Origin: an uncultured Collinsella sp.
GTDB lineage: Bacteria > Actinomycetota > Coriobacteriia > Coriobacteriales > Coriobacteriaceae
NCBI GenBank assembly: GCA_958428675.1
Contig: CAUAGV010000085.1
Location: 1 to 7,133 of the forward strand
DNA: 7,133 nucleotides
Reading direction: 5' to 3'
Positions 1 to 6,382 of the stretch are shown piece by piece. A model generated the notes under the pieces. The model had not been told where the DNA came from and did not search any database. It saw only the letters and a list, made by a program, of their open reading frames with translations. How positions within the stretch are numbered: position 1 is the first letter of the stretch; each line of letters starts with the position of its first letter. The position numbers and the translations under genes are program-made.

Positions 1-1
1 G

Positions 2-430
2 GCGAATACCTACGTGTTTAGCGACCTTTCCGAGATGCACCTGTATCCGTGCGCCTACAGCGTGACGTATAACGTGACACAGCGCCCGCAGGACGATAAG
101 CCCACGCTCAACATGATTCTCAACCAGCGCAGCCAGGACATTTTGGCCGCGAACAACTGGAATGTGTGCCAGTACGCCATCTTGCTGATGATGGTCGCGC
201 AGTCGGTCGATATGATTCCCGGCGAGCTGCTGCATGTGATTGCCGATGCCCACATTTACGACCGCCATGTCGACATCGTCCGCGAACTTATCGCGCGTCC
301 GCAGTTTGCGGCGCCCAAGGTAAAGCTGAACCCCGATGTGCACGATTTCTACGCGTTTACGACCGACGACCTGATCGTCGAGGGCTACGAGCAAGGCCCG
401 CAGGTCAAGAACATCCCCATTGCGGTATAG
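2..430 (+). CDS. thyA: Thymidylate synthase ThyA, C-terminal part (5' end outside window)
   Basis: Catalyses reductive methylation of dUMP to dTMP in the cytoplasm, using 5,10-methylene-tetrahydrofolate and releasing dihydrofolate. The frame is open from base 2, so the gene starts upstream; about 142 C-terminal residues are visible. The catalytic cysteine lies in the LYPC motif (Cys codon 50-52). The phosphate-binding RSQD motif (128-139) corresponds to RSCD of E. coli ThyA. It is followed by the NVCQYAILLMMVAQ helix (Asn contacts the dUMP base), the HIYDRHVD motif (conserved His/Tyr) and a C-terminal VEGYEQGPQVKNIPIAV tail like the family's EGYxPHPxIKxPxAv. The segment between Cys and RSQD is somewhat longer than in E. 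coli. The stop codon abuts folA, so the two are probably co-transcribed; FolA recycles the dihydrofolate that ThyA makes. Family identity is secure; only the N-terminus is unknown. Confidence 0.95.
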   Translation, partial: ANTYVFSDLSEMHLYPCAYSVTYNVTQRPQDDKPTLNMILNQRSQDILAANNWNVCQYAILLMMVAQSVDMIPGELLHVIADAHIYDRHVDIVRELIARPQFAAPKVKLNPDVHDFYAFTTDDLIVEGYEQGPQVKNIPIAV

Positions 431-439
431 GTGGCAGGT

Positions 440-958
440 ATGACGTGTAAGCTTTCTGCCATCGTCGCCGTGTGTGACGACTGGGGCATTGGCTGCGAGG
501 GCGATATGGTCGTGTCCAATCGTGCCGACATGCGCCATTTTGTGGCGTGTACCAAGGGCTGTCCGGTTATCATGGGACGCAAGACGCTGCTGAGTTTTCC
601 CGGTGGACGTCCGCTCAAGAATCGTCGCAATATCGTGCTCACGCGCGACGAGGATTTTACGCCCGAGGGCGTCGACGTGGTACATAGTATCGGCGAGGCG
701 CTCGCCGCGGTTGCCGATGAGCCCGTTGCCTGGGTGATCGGCGGCGGCGATGTCTATCGGCAGTTTTTGCCGTACTGCGTGGAGGCCGAGGTCACGCATA
801 ACCACTGCGTCCATCCCGTGGACACGTACTTTCCCGACTTGGACGCCGATCCCGCGTGGGAAGTTGCGCGGCGCGAAGGGGTTGCCACGATTGCCGCGGG
901 CGAGGGTGACGAAGGCCTCGATTATGAGTTCGTGACGTATCGTCGCGTTGAGGCGTAA
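440..958 (+). CDS. folA: Dihydrofolate reductase
   Basis: NADPH-dependent reduction of dihydrofolate to tetrahydrofolate, which resupplies the cofactor consumed by ThyA just upstream. The product is 172 residues. Visible DHFR signatures are the N-terminal LSAIVAV strand with WGIG loop (residues 5-18), acidic active-site Asp30 (equivalent to E. coli Asp27), the NADPH-binding VIMGRKT (43-49) and GGRPLKNRRN (55-64), VIGGGDVY (99-106) and DTYFP (128-132). I chose ATG 440 rather than the in-frame GTG 431: AGGTGG at 429-434 is a ribosome site five bases before the ATG, it overlaps the thyA stop (428-430), and protein homology begins at MTCKLSAI. This arrangement suggests translational coupling to thyA. 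Odd feature: the usual Pro-Trp-x-Leu-Pro motif before the catalytic acid is replaced by VVSNR (24-28), so the otherwise highly conserved active-site Trp is absent. Confidence 0.93.
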   Translation: MTCKLSAIVAVCDDWGIGCEGDMVVSNRADMRHFVACTKGCPVIMGRKTLLSFPGGRPLKNRRNIVLTRDEDFTPEGVDVVHSIGEALAAVADEPVAWVIGGGDVYRQFLPYCVEAEVTHNHCVHPVDTYFPDLDADPAWEVARREGVATIAAGEGDEGLDYEFVTYRRVEA

Positions 959-1002
959 ATCTCCTATTTGCCCACGGTATTATCGGGTTGGAATGATTGA
1001 GG

Positions 1003-1027
1003 GGCGGCGCTTAGCGTCGCCTCGTTT
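1003..1027 (+). terminator. Possible weak terminator after folA
   Basis: GGCGGCGC (1003-1010), a TTA loop and GCGTCGCC (1014-1021) form an 8-bp stem with one G-T wobble, followed by the short T-containing tail TCGTTT. It lies 45 bases after the folA stop and before the methyltransferase gene, so it could end the thyA-folA transcript. The T-tract is poor. The rest of the 959-1067 gap shows nothing I can call, including no convincing promoter. Confidence 0.4.
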
Positions 1028-1067
1028 GGTATAGATGCGCTGTAAAGAAAGGTGCGGGCTGGCTGCT

Positions 1068-1982
1068 ATGACTGATGCCGTTGAGGTGCTGCGAATCGAT
1101 TCGCTCGAGGACGAGCGGCTTGATGCCTACGTGCGACTGACCGAGCGTGAGCTGCGCTGCGTGCTGGAGCCGCAGAAGGGCATTTTTATCGCCGAGAGTG
1201 CCAAGGTCATCGAACGTGCGGTTCGCGCCGGATACGAGCCGGCGAGCTTTCTTTTGGGCGAGCGCTGGCTCGACCAGATGATGCCGCTGTTTGAGCGCCT
1301 GGCGGTACGCGAGGGCGCGGGTCCGGTTCCTGTGTTCGTGGCCTCCATGGAGCTCATGGAGCAGTTGACGGGCTTTAACGTGACGCGCGGTGCGCTCGCG
1401 GCATTTCGTCGCCCGCGACAGATTCCGGTTGATGAGTTCTTGGGCGGCGTCGTCGAGGCGGCGGGGGAGCGCCCGGTGCGCGTGTGCGTGCTCGAGGGCA
1501 TTGTCGACCATACCAATGTGGGCGCAATATTCCGCTCGGCGGCCGCGCTCAACGTCGACGGCATTTTGGTCAGTCCTACGTGTTGTGATCCGCTGTATCG
1601 TCGTTCGGCCCGCGTGAGCATGGGCACGGTGTTCCAGGTGCCCTGGACACGCATTGGCAGCGAAGCGCGCGTATGGCCGCATGATGGACTGGCGGCGCTA
1701 CACGATGCCGGCTTTTCGTGTGCCGCTATGGCGTTGACGGATGATTCGGTGTCGCTGGACGATCCCGCGCTCCAGGAGATTGACCGCCTGGCAATCTTTA
1801 TGGGCACCGAGGGTGCTGGCTTGGGCGCCAAGACCATTGCAGGCTGCGACCGCGCCGTGCGTATTCCGATGGCGCATGGGGTCGATTCACTCAACGTGGC
1901 CGCGGCAAGCGCTGTTGCCTTTTGGCAGCTGTGCCCGCATGTGAGCAACGAGTACCACTACCAGCCGGGGCTGTATCACTAG
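1068..1982 (+). CDS. SpoU/TrmH-family RNA 2'-O-ribose methyltransferase
   Basis: Predicted SAM-dependent 2'-O-methylation of a ribose in rRNA or tRNA by a trefoil-knot (SPOUT) enzyme acting in the cytoplasm; the exact target cannot be read from sequence. The product is 304 residues. The N-terminal part (about 1-110, with GIFIAESAKVIERAV at 38-52) resembles the substrate-binding domain of this family. SpoU motif 1 is NVGAIFRSA (150-158; Asn150 and the catalytic Arg156). Motif 2 is MGTEGAGLG (245-253, Glu248). Motif 3 is IPMAHGVDSLNVAAA (Ser274, Asn276). An alternative in-frame ATG at 1035 adds 11 residues (MRCKERCGLAA), but it has no ribosome site and the extension is not family-like. The AAAGG at 1048-1052 fits the 1068 start better, although its spacing of about 15 bases is long. 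The gene is separated from its neighbours by gaps of about 110 and 125 bases, so it may be a single-gene unit. Confidence 0.88.
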   Translation: MTDAVEVLRIDSLEDERLDAYVRLTERELRCVLEPQKGIFIAESAKVIERAVRAGYEPASFLLGERWLDQMMPLFERLAVREGAGPVPVFVASMELMEQLTGFNVTRGALAAFRRPRQIPVDEFLGGVVEAAGERPVRVCVLEGIVDHTNVGAIFRSAAALNVDGILVSPTCCDPLYRRSARVSMGTVFQVPWTRIGSEARVWPHDGLAALHDAGFSCAAMALTDDSVSLDDPALQEIDRLAIFMGTEGAGLGAKTIAGCDRAVRIPMAHGVDSLNVAAASAVAFWQLCPHVSNEYHYQPGLYH

Positions 1983-1990
1983 GCAGATAG

Positions 1991-2042
1991 TTAGCACCGG
2001 GCTCTGGTTCGGGGCGTTTCGGCCGACGTCGGTCGGTGCTAA
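1991..2042. repeat. Long inverted repeat upstream of the MATE gene
   Basis: TTAGCACCG (1991-1999) is the exact reverse complement of CGGTGCTAA (2034-2042). Nested inside is the palindrome CCGACGTCGG (2023-2032). It starts 9 bases after the methyltransferase stop and ends 65 bases before the MATE start. It could be an extended hairpin in the transcript (terminator or leader structure) or an operator-like dyad. No T-tract follows. Function is unassigned. Confidence 0.45.
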
Positions 2043-2107
2043 GCTGGTATTGGCTTTGGTCTTAAATTGCCGTTTTGTTGTTTGACGTACGCTGGTGGGG
2101 AGGGCGT

Positions 2108-3457
2108 GTGGCTAAGAAATCTACGGCTATCGATGTAACGCAGGGTGTTATTTGGCAGCAATTGCTTTCGCTGTGCGTTCCCATCTTTTTTAGTTCGTTT
2201 TTTCAGCAGGCTTACACGCTTATCGGTACCTATATCGTCGGCCAGTTTGGCGGCAAGCTCGCGCTGGGTGGCATTCAAGCCACGATGGTGCTCACCGAGC
2301 TCTGCATTGGCTTTTGCGTTGGCGTTGGCGCTGGCTGCGCGGTCATTACCGGTCAGTATTTTGGTCAGCACGATGATGAGCGATTGAGTCGTTCGGTCCA
2401 TACGGCCATGACGCTCGCGCTGGTGGGCGGTATCGTTTTCTCGATTCTTGGCATAGTGTTCGTTGAGCCCATGCTGGTACTTATGAACACGCCGCATGAA
2501 CTATTGGCCGAGGGCGTGGCCTATGCTCGTTGCTATTTTGCCGCCATGGTTGCGGCGCTGCTGCTCAATATGGGAACGGCGCTGCTGCGCGCCGTGGGCG
2601 ACACACGCGGTCCTGCTGTGATCATTGCTTCCGGCTGCCTTGTTAATGCGGTGCTGGATGTCATCTTCGTTGCCGTGCTTCATATGGAGGCTCTGGGCTG
2701 CGGCATCGCGGTGGCGCTGACCATTTGCTCCAACGCCACGATGATCGTGATTCGTATGATGCACGCTCCGGGTGCGTGGCGGCTTTCACTGTCCAAACTC
2801 TGCATTGATCCTGGCATTTGTAAGAGCATGATCTCGTGTGGTCTGCCGCTTGGCTTTCAGTCTGCTGCGTATTCGATTTCCAACGTTTTGATTCAGGTGT
2901 CGGTCAACTCGTTTGGTGCCGATGTCACCACGGCGTGGGGTCTTTCGGGCCGTTTGGATGGCATTGTCTGGATGGTTACCGAGGCGCTTGGCGTTTCGAT
3001 CACCACGTTCTCGGCACAGAACTTTGGCGCGCGCAACTACGAGCGCATGCGTAAGGGCTACCATACGTCGCTTGTGCTGTCGTTTATGCTCATTGGTGGC
3101 CTGTCTGCCGTGCTACTGGTGTTCTCGGGTCCGTTGTCGCGTCTGTTTGTCGACGATGCTTCGATTTCGGCCTACACCACGACGATTCTTCATTTCATCG
3201 CGCCGTTCTACGCGATCTTCTCGATTATCGAAAACGCGTCGGGCTCCATTCGCGGTGCCGGCGTGAGCTTGCAGCCCATGCTGCTCACGATTTTTGGCAC
3301 CGTCGTGCTCAGGGTGATCTGGGTGTTTGCGATCATGCCGTTCGATCCGTCGCTTGAGCACCTGCTGCTTGTTTACCCCGTAACCTGGCTCATCACGGCC
3401 ACAATGTTCACCATCTACCACCACGGCGGCAACTGGCTCGGCCGCGCCACCGCCTAG
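2108..3457 (+). CDS. MATE-family multidrug / cation antiporter
   Basis: An inner-membrane exporter that uses a Na+ or H+ gradient to expel organic cations or other toxic compounds; the substrate is not predictable. The product is 449 residues, normal for the 12-helix MATE fold. Family marks are a hydrophobic N-terminal segment with PIFFSSFFQQAYTLIGTYIVG (residues 25-45), GVGAGCAVITGQYFGQ (72-87) opening the first-repeat signature, LLRAVGDTRGPA (159-170) with NAVLD (180-184), and the second-repeat TTFSAQNFGARNYERM (299-314) mirroring the first. A later IRGAGVSLQPM is the usual MATE motif before helix 11. GTG 2108 is chosen as start because GGGGAGGG (2097-2104) is a strong purine-rich ribosome site just upstream. 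The TTG at 2075 would add 11 unlikely polar residues that cover this site. Closest group is probably MepA/DinF-like, by feel only. It runs convergently into cobO. Confidence 0.93.
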   Translation: MAKKSTAIDVTQGVIWQQLLSLCVPIFFSSFFQQAYTLIGTYIVGQFGGKLALGGIQATMVLTELCIGFCVGVGAGCAVITGQYFGQHDDERLSRSVHTAMTLALVGGIVFSILGIVFVEPMLVLMNTPHELLAEGVAYARCYFAAMVAALLLNMGTALLRAVGDTRGPAVIIASGCLVNAVLDVIFVAVLHMEALGCGIAVALTICSNATMIVIRMMHAPGAWRLSLSKLCIDPGICKSMISCGLPLGFQSAAYSISNVLIQVSVNSFGADVTTAWGLSGRLDGIVWMVTEALGVSITTFSAQNFGARNYERMRKGYHTSLVLSFMLIGGLSAVLLVFSGPLSRLFVDDASISAYTTTILHFIAPFYAIFSIIENASGSIRGAGVSLQPMLLTIFGTVVLRVIWVFAIMPFDPSLEHLLLVYPVTWLITATMFTIYHHGGNWLGRATA

Positions 3458-3482
3458 CCATTGGGGACGTCCCCAATGGCTA
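3455..3482. repeat. Perfect 28-bp palindrome spanning both convergent stop codons
   Basis: The 14-base arm TAGCCATTGGGGAC (3455-3468) is followed immediately by its exact reverse complement (3469-3482), centred on ACGT. The left end TAG is the MATE stop; the right end CTA is the minus-strand cobO stop. Only 22 bases separate the two reading frames. In RNA from either strand it would form a very stable hairpin, so a bidirectional terminator is plausible, but no T-tract follows on either side. The GGGGACGTCCCC core also looks like a REP-type dispersed palindrome; that is recollection, not a search. Confidence 0.8.
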
Positions 3483-3965
3483 GTATTCGATGCCTTGGCG
3501 GGCTAGGAGGCCTTCGTCGAAGTAGTGTTTGACGGGGCGCATTTCGGTTACTAGGTCAGCAAGGTCGGCGAGGGGCAGTAATCCGCGGCCGGTGAGCACG
3601 AGCTCTGTGGTGGTCGGTTTCATTGCGATCAACGCTTCGACATCTTCGCGCGTCACAAAGCCCCGTCGCATGGCTTCTCCCAGTTCATCCAAGATCAGCA
3701 CGTCTACCTGGCTAATCTGCTCGCGTGCGAGCTCCATGATCTGCGCGGCGCAAGTCTCGGGCGTATCGCGGTCGGCTTGTACGATGCGCAGACCTAAACG
3801 GGGCGCCGCATCATGCTCGGCGCAGTGCAGCTTCTTGGCAAACTGCAGCATAAGCACGTTAAGTCCATAGCCCGTGGCGCGCAGCGCGAGCCCCAGCGCA
3901 GCCGTCGTCTTGCCCTTACCGTCGCCCGTATAGATTTGAACCTTGCCGACTTCCAGTGATGCCAT
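3480..3965 (-). CDS. cobO: Corrinoid (cob(I)alamin) adenosyltransferase, CobO/BtuR type
   Basis: Transfers the 5'-deoxyadenosyl group of ATP to the cobalt of a reduced corrinoid, giving the adenosylcobamide form during cobalamin synthesis or salvage in the cytoplasm. The product is 161 residues, somewhat shorter than E. coli BtuR (just under 200). The P-loop is TGDGKGKTTAALG (residues 13-25). DVLILDELGEAMRRG (88-102) carries the conserved Asp93-Glu94. LVLTGRGLLPLADLADLVTEM (123-142 region) and KHYFDEGLLARQGIEY (146-161) match the BtuR/CobO C-terminus. The start ATG (complement of 3963-3965) is preceded by a good ribosome site AAAGGA (complement of 3971-3976). No other corrinoid-pathway gene is next to it, so a salvage role is as likely as biosynthesis. 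It is divergent from ftsH and convergent with the MATE gene. Confidence 0.93.
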   Translation of the reverse strand: MASLEVGKVQIYTGDGKGKTTAALGLALRATGYGLNVLMLQFAKKLHCAEHDAAPRLGLRIVQADRDTPETCAAQIMELAREQISQVDVLILDELGEAMRRGFVTREDVEALIAMKPTTTELVLTGRGLLPLADLADLVTEMRPVKHYFDEGLLARQGIEY

Positions 3966-4042
3966 CTCTATCCTTTCGTGCCCAGCGTCGGTTTATCGCC
4001 GTCTGGGTTGGGTATTCTAGATAGCATTATCAACCCCAGTAG
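3966..4042. promoter_or_regulatory. Divergent cobO / ftsH intergenic region
   Basis: This 77-base gap must hold the start signals for both divergent genes if each has its own promoter. On the minus side the cobO ribosome site is clear (complement of 3971-3976). On the plus side TATTCT (4013-4018) and CATTAT (4025-4030) are the only -10-like hexamers, and neither has a convincing -35 at proper spacing. No operator-like dyad was seen. Confidence 0.35.
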
Positions 4043-5974
4043 ATGGAGTTCAAGCAGATGGAGATGGATGACAACAAACGTAGACGGACTATGATCCTCT
4101 ACGTGCTCATCGCCTTCGTCGTCTACCTCGTGCTCTCGACCGTTCTGTTCCCCAACATCGGTCACACGCAGCAGATTACGAAGACCGATTACTCGACGTT
4201 TGTCAAAGCGCTCGATAAGAAGAGTGTCGTCAAGGTCGAGTACAACACGGACGATTACACGATTTATTACACCAAGAAGGGCGAGGACGAGAACATCGCC
4301 TACAAGACGACCGGTGTGCCGAATGATGCGGGTTTTACCGATCGCGTGCTTGAGTCTGGCGCTTCGCTGGAGTCGGTCGTTCCCGATAAAAACTCGGGTT
4401 TGATGACCTACTACTTGCTCACGCTCATTCTTCCCATGGCGATTTTCTTCCTGATCGGCTGGTGGCTCAACCGCCGCATGAAGAAGGCCATGGGTGATGA
4501 CGGTCCGTCGATGAACTTTGGCGGAGGCGGTTTTGGCGGCGGTGGACTGGGTAAGTCCGGCGCGCGCGTGATCGCCTCCAAGGACGTGGGCGTGACCTTT
4601 AAGGATGTCGCCGGCCAGGAAGAGGCCAAGGAGTCTCTCAAGGAGGTCGTCGACTTTCTGGAGAAGCCGCAGCGCTACGAGGAGATCGGCGCCAAGCTGC
4701 CGCGCGGTGCTCTTCTTGTCGGCCCTCCGGGTACCGGTAAGACCCTGCTTGCCAAGGCTGTTGCCGGCGAGGCTGGTGTTCCGTTCTTTAGCATTTCGGG
4801 CTCTGAGTTTGTTGAGATGTTTGTCGGTCGCGGCGCTGCTAAGGTGCGTGACCTGTTTAAGCAGGCCAAGGAAAAGGCCCCGTGTATTGTCTTTATCGAT
4901 GAGATCGATACGATCGGTAAGAAGCGTGACGGCGGCGGCTTTAGCGGCAACGACGAGCGCGAGCAGACGCTCAACCAGCTGCTGACCGAGATGGACGGCT
5001 TTGACGCCACGAAGGGCGTCGTCATCCTGGCGGCGACGAACCGCCCGGAATCCCTGGACCCTGCGCTGACCCGCCCGGGCCGTTTTGACCGCCGCGTGCC
5101 AGTCGAGCTGCCCGATCTGAAGGGCCGCGAGAGCATCCTGCGCCTGCACGCTAAGAAAGTCAAGCTCGGCCCCGACTGTGACTTTGGTGTTGTGGCCCGC
5201 ATGACGCCCGGTGCGTCCGGCGCCGAGCTGGCGAACATCGTGAACGAGGCCGCGCTCTGCGCTGTGCGCCATCACCGCAAGGCCGTGACCCAGTTCGACC
5301 TGCAGGAGGCCGTGGACACGATCCTGGCCGGTGCGCAGAAGAAGAACAAGATCCTCAACAATAAGGAAAAGTGCATCGTCTCCTACCATGAGGTCGGCCA
5401 CGCGCTGGTGGCGGCCTTGCAGACGAACAGCGCCCCCGTGCAGAAAATTACCATTGTGCCGCGCACGTCCGGTGCGCTGGGCTTCACCATGCAGGTGGAG
5501 GACGGCGACCACACGCTGATGACGAAAGAGGAGATCCTGAACAAGATCGCGACGCTGACCGGCGGACGCGCGGCGGAGGAGCTGATCTTCCACTCCATCA
5601 CGACGGGCGCGTCGAACGATATTGAGCAGGCCACCAAGCTGGCCCGCGCACTGGTCACCCGCTACGGCATGACCGAGGATTTCGACATGGTCGCGCTGGA
5701 GACTGTGAACAACGCCTACCTGGGCGGCGACGCGAGCCTGGCCTGCAGCGAGCAGGCGGCGGCTCAGGTCGATGCCAAGGTCGTGGAGATCGTGCAGGCC
5801 GAGCACAAGAAGGCCTACCAGCTGTTGGCCGACAACAAGCGTAAGCTGGACGAAATTGCCCAGTATCTGTACGAAAAAGAGACGATCTCCGGCGAGGAGT
5901 TTATGCGCATTTTGAACGCACAGCCGCAGTTACCGGCGGGGCCTTCGGCAGATTCCACAAATCAGACGCAATAA
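4043..5974 (+). CDS. ftsH: ATP-dependent zinc metalloprotease FtsH (probable chimera of two genomes)
   Basis: Membrane-anchored AAA+ protease that unfolds and degrades membrane and short-lived cytosolic proteins as a hexamer. The frame is intact, 643 residues, normal for the family. Order: basic N-terminus, TM1 about 17-37, extracytoplasmic domain about 38-118, TM2 about 119-142, Gly-rich linker (FGGGGFGGGGLG, 159-170), AAA+ module and peptidase domain. Seen residues: Walker A GPPGTGKT (227-234), pore loop MFVGRG (259-264), Walker B VFIDEID (283-289), second region of homology TNRPESLDPALTRPGRFDRR (332-351) with arginine fingers Arg344 and Arg347, zinc site HEVGH (449-453) and the third ligand Asp526 in ASNDIEQAT. 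Start is uncertain: ATG 4043 has no good ribosome site, while Met6 (4058) has GGAG nine bases upstream. Codon usage switches between about 4920 and 5030. Both halves are certainly FtsH; whether they belong to one organism is doubtful. Confidence 0.95.
   Translation: MEFKQMEMDDNKRRRTMILYVLIAFVVYLVLSTVLFPNIGHTQQITKTDYSTFVKALDKKSVVKVEYNTDDYTIYYTKKGEDENIAYKTTGVPNDAGFTDRVLESGASLESVVPDKNSGLMTYYLLTLILPMAIFFLIGWWLNRRMKKAMGDDGPSMNFGGGGFGGGGLGKSGARVIASKDVGVTFKDVAGQEEAKESLKEVVDFLEKPQRYEEIGAKLPRGALLVGPPGTGKTLLAKAVAGEAGVPFFSISGSEFVEMFVGRGAAKVRDLFKQAKEKAPCIVFIDEIDTIGKKRDGGGFSGNDEREQTLNQLLTEMDGFDATKGVVILAATNRPESLDPALTRPGRFDRRVPVELPDLKGRESILRLHAKKVKLGPDCDFGVVARMTPGASGAELANIVNEAALCAVRHHRKAVTQFDLQEAVDTILAGAQKKNKILNNKEKCIVSYHEVGHALVAALQTNSAPVQKITIVPRTSGALGFTMQVEDGDHTLMTKEEILNKIATLTGGRAAEELIFHSITTGASNDIEQATKLARALVTRYGMTEDFDMVALETVNNAYLGGDASLACSEQAAAQVDAKVVEIVQAEHKKAYQLLADNKRKLDEIAQYLYEKETISGEEFMRILNAQPQLPAGPSADSTNQTQ
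4915..5035. other. Probable chimeric junction inside ftsH
   Basis: From 4043 to about 5018 leucine codons are 10 CTG, 10 CTC, 5 CTT and 2 TTG by hand count. From 5021 to the stop they are 24 CTG, 3 CTC, 3 TTG, 1 TTA and no CTT. Glycine GGT falls from 15 to 4 over the same division. Upstream genes (MATE, cobO, methyltransferase) share the left pattern; the glycosyltransferase at the right end is strongly CTG/GCG-rich. The switch falls in GGFSGNDEREQTLNQLLTEM, one of the most conserved stretches of the protein, where unrelated ftsH genes can share long identical DNA. I infer a join of two genomes; exact position is uncertain. Confidence 0.6.
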
Positions 5975-6002
5975 ATTTGTGTGGTTGTTGCTGGTTTGCC
6001 CC

Positions 6003-6031
6003 TTGACGGAACCGCTGTGGGCTTGTATGAT
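6003..6031 (+). promoter_or_regulatory. Near-consensus sigma-A (sigma-70) promoter for the ACP-like gene
   Basis: -35 TTGACG (6003-6008), a 17-base spacer, then -10 TATGAT (6026-6031): five of six matches in each hexamer at ideal spacing. Transcription would begin near 6038, about 30 bases before the ACP-like start. This indicates independent transcription, not reliance on read-through from ftsH, although no terminator was found between ftsH and this promoter. Confidence 0.82.
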
Positions 6032-6069
6032 AAGAACACAAAACTTCCCAGTGAGAGGGGGAAAACGGA

Positions 6070-6309
6070 ATGACCTTTGAAGAATTGCAGGATCTGCTGG
6101 CAGAGCAGTTCAGCTGCGACACGAGCGATTTGAGCCGCGGCACAGCGCTGGCTGACCTGGGCGCCGACCATGAGGATATGATCGAGCTGGCGTGGGCACT
6201 GGGCGAGGCAATCGGCGAGGAGATCGACGAGAGTGAGCTGAGCGAGGATTTCACCATCGTTGAGCTGTGGCGTTTTGTGCGTGACAAGGAAGAAAACGCA
6301 CAGGAGTAA
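6070..6309 (+). CDS. Acyl-carrier-protein-like protein lacking the phosphopantetheine serine
   Basis: A 79-residue, strongly acidic protein with the size and helix pattern of a bacterial acyl carrier protein: MTFEELQDLLAEQF helix, an LADLGAD loop (28-33) and the helix-II recognition-like segment DMIELAWALGEAIG (36-49). In functional ACPs the loop reads LGADSLD, with Ser carrying 4'-phosphopantetheine. Here it is LGADHED, with His34 at that place (codon 6169-6171), and no Ser follows until Ser55. It therefore probably cannot carry an acyl chain in the usual way. The C-terminal half (WRFVRDKEE) resembles the ACP helix IV region only loosely. Start ATG 6070 has a strong ribosome site AGGGGG (6056-6061) at 8 bases. 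It is a monocistron between its own promoter and terminator, so it looks expressed rather than decayed. Possible roles are a regulatory or structural ACP paralogue; function unknown. Confidence 0.8.
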   Translation: MTFEELQDLLAEQFSCDTSDLSRGTALADLGADHEDMIELAWALGEAIGEEIDESELSEDFTIVELWRFVRDKEENAQE

Positions 6310-6317
6310 AACAAACG

Positions 6318-6347
6318 AAGGGCCTGCCTTTTGGGGCAGGCCTTTTT
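6318..6347 (+). terminator. Intrinsic terminator after the ACP-like gene
   Basis: GGCCTGCC (6321-6328), a six-base TTTTGG loop and GGCAGGCC (6335-6342) form a perfect 8-bp GC-rich stem followed by TTTTT (6343-6347). It can be extended outward by A-T pairs and one G-T pair. It starts a few bases after the TAA stop and is a textbook rho-independent terminator. Confidence 0.9.
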
Positions 6348-6382
6348 GGTATGCAGGTGTGTAAACGAACGGGCGCGCATTC

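Noticed and set aside
1127..1948. 273-codon minus-strand frame opposite the RNA methyltransferase
   Set aside because: Ser/Thr/Pro-rich shadow frame; the plus strand carries all three SpoU motifs in order.
2075..2107. Upstream TTG start extending the MATE protein by 11 residues
   Set aside because: The extension contains the ribosome site used by GTG 2108 and has no resemblance to MATE N-termini.
4013..4030. TATTCT / CATTAT as ftsH -10 boxes
   Set aside because: No -35 hexamer at 16-18 bases upstream of either; kept only as a remark in the intergenic entry.
4502..4560. GGC/GGT-rich tract as a tandem DNA repeat
   Set aside because: It encodes the glycine-rich linker between TM2 and the AAA+ domain of FtsH and is explained by the protein.
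3968..5806. 612-codon open frame on the minus strand opposite ftsH
   Set aside because: It is antisense to a certain gene. Its Arg/Gln/His/Leu-rich, low-complexity composition with no family motif is typical of the mirror frame of GC-rich coding DNA.
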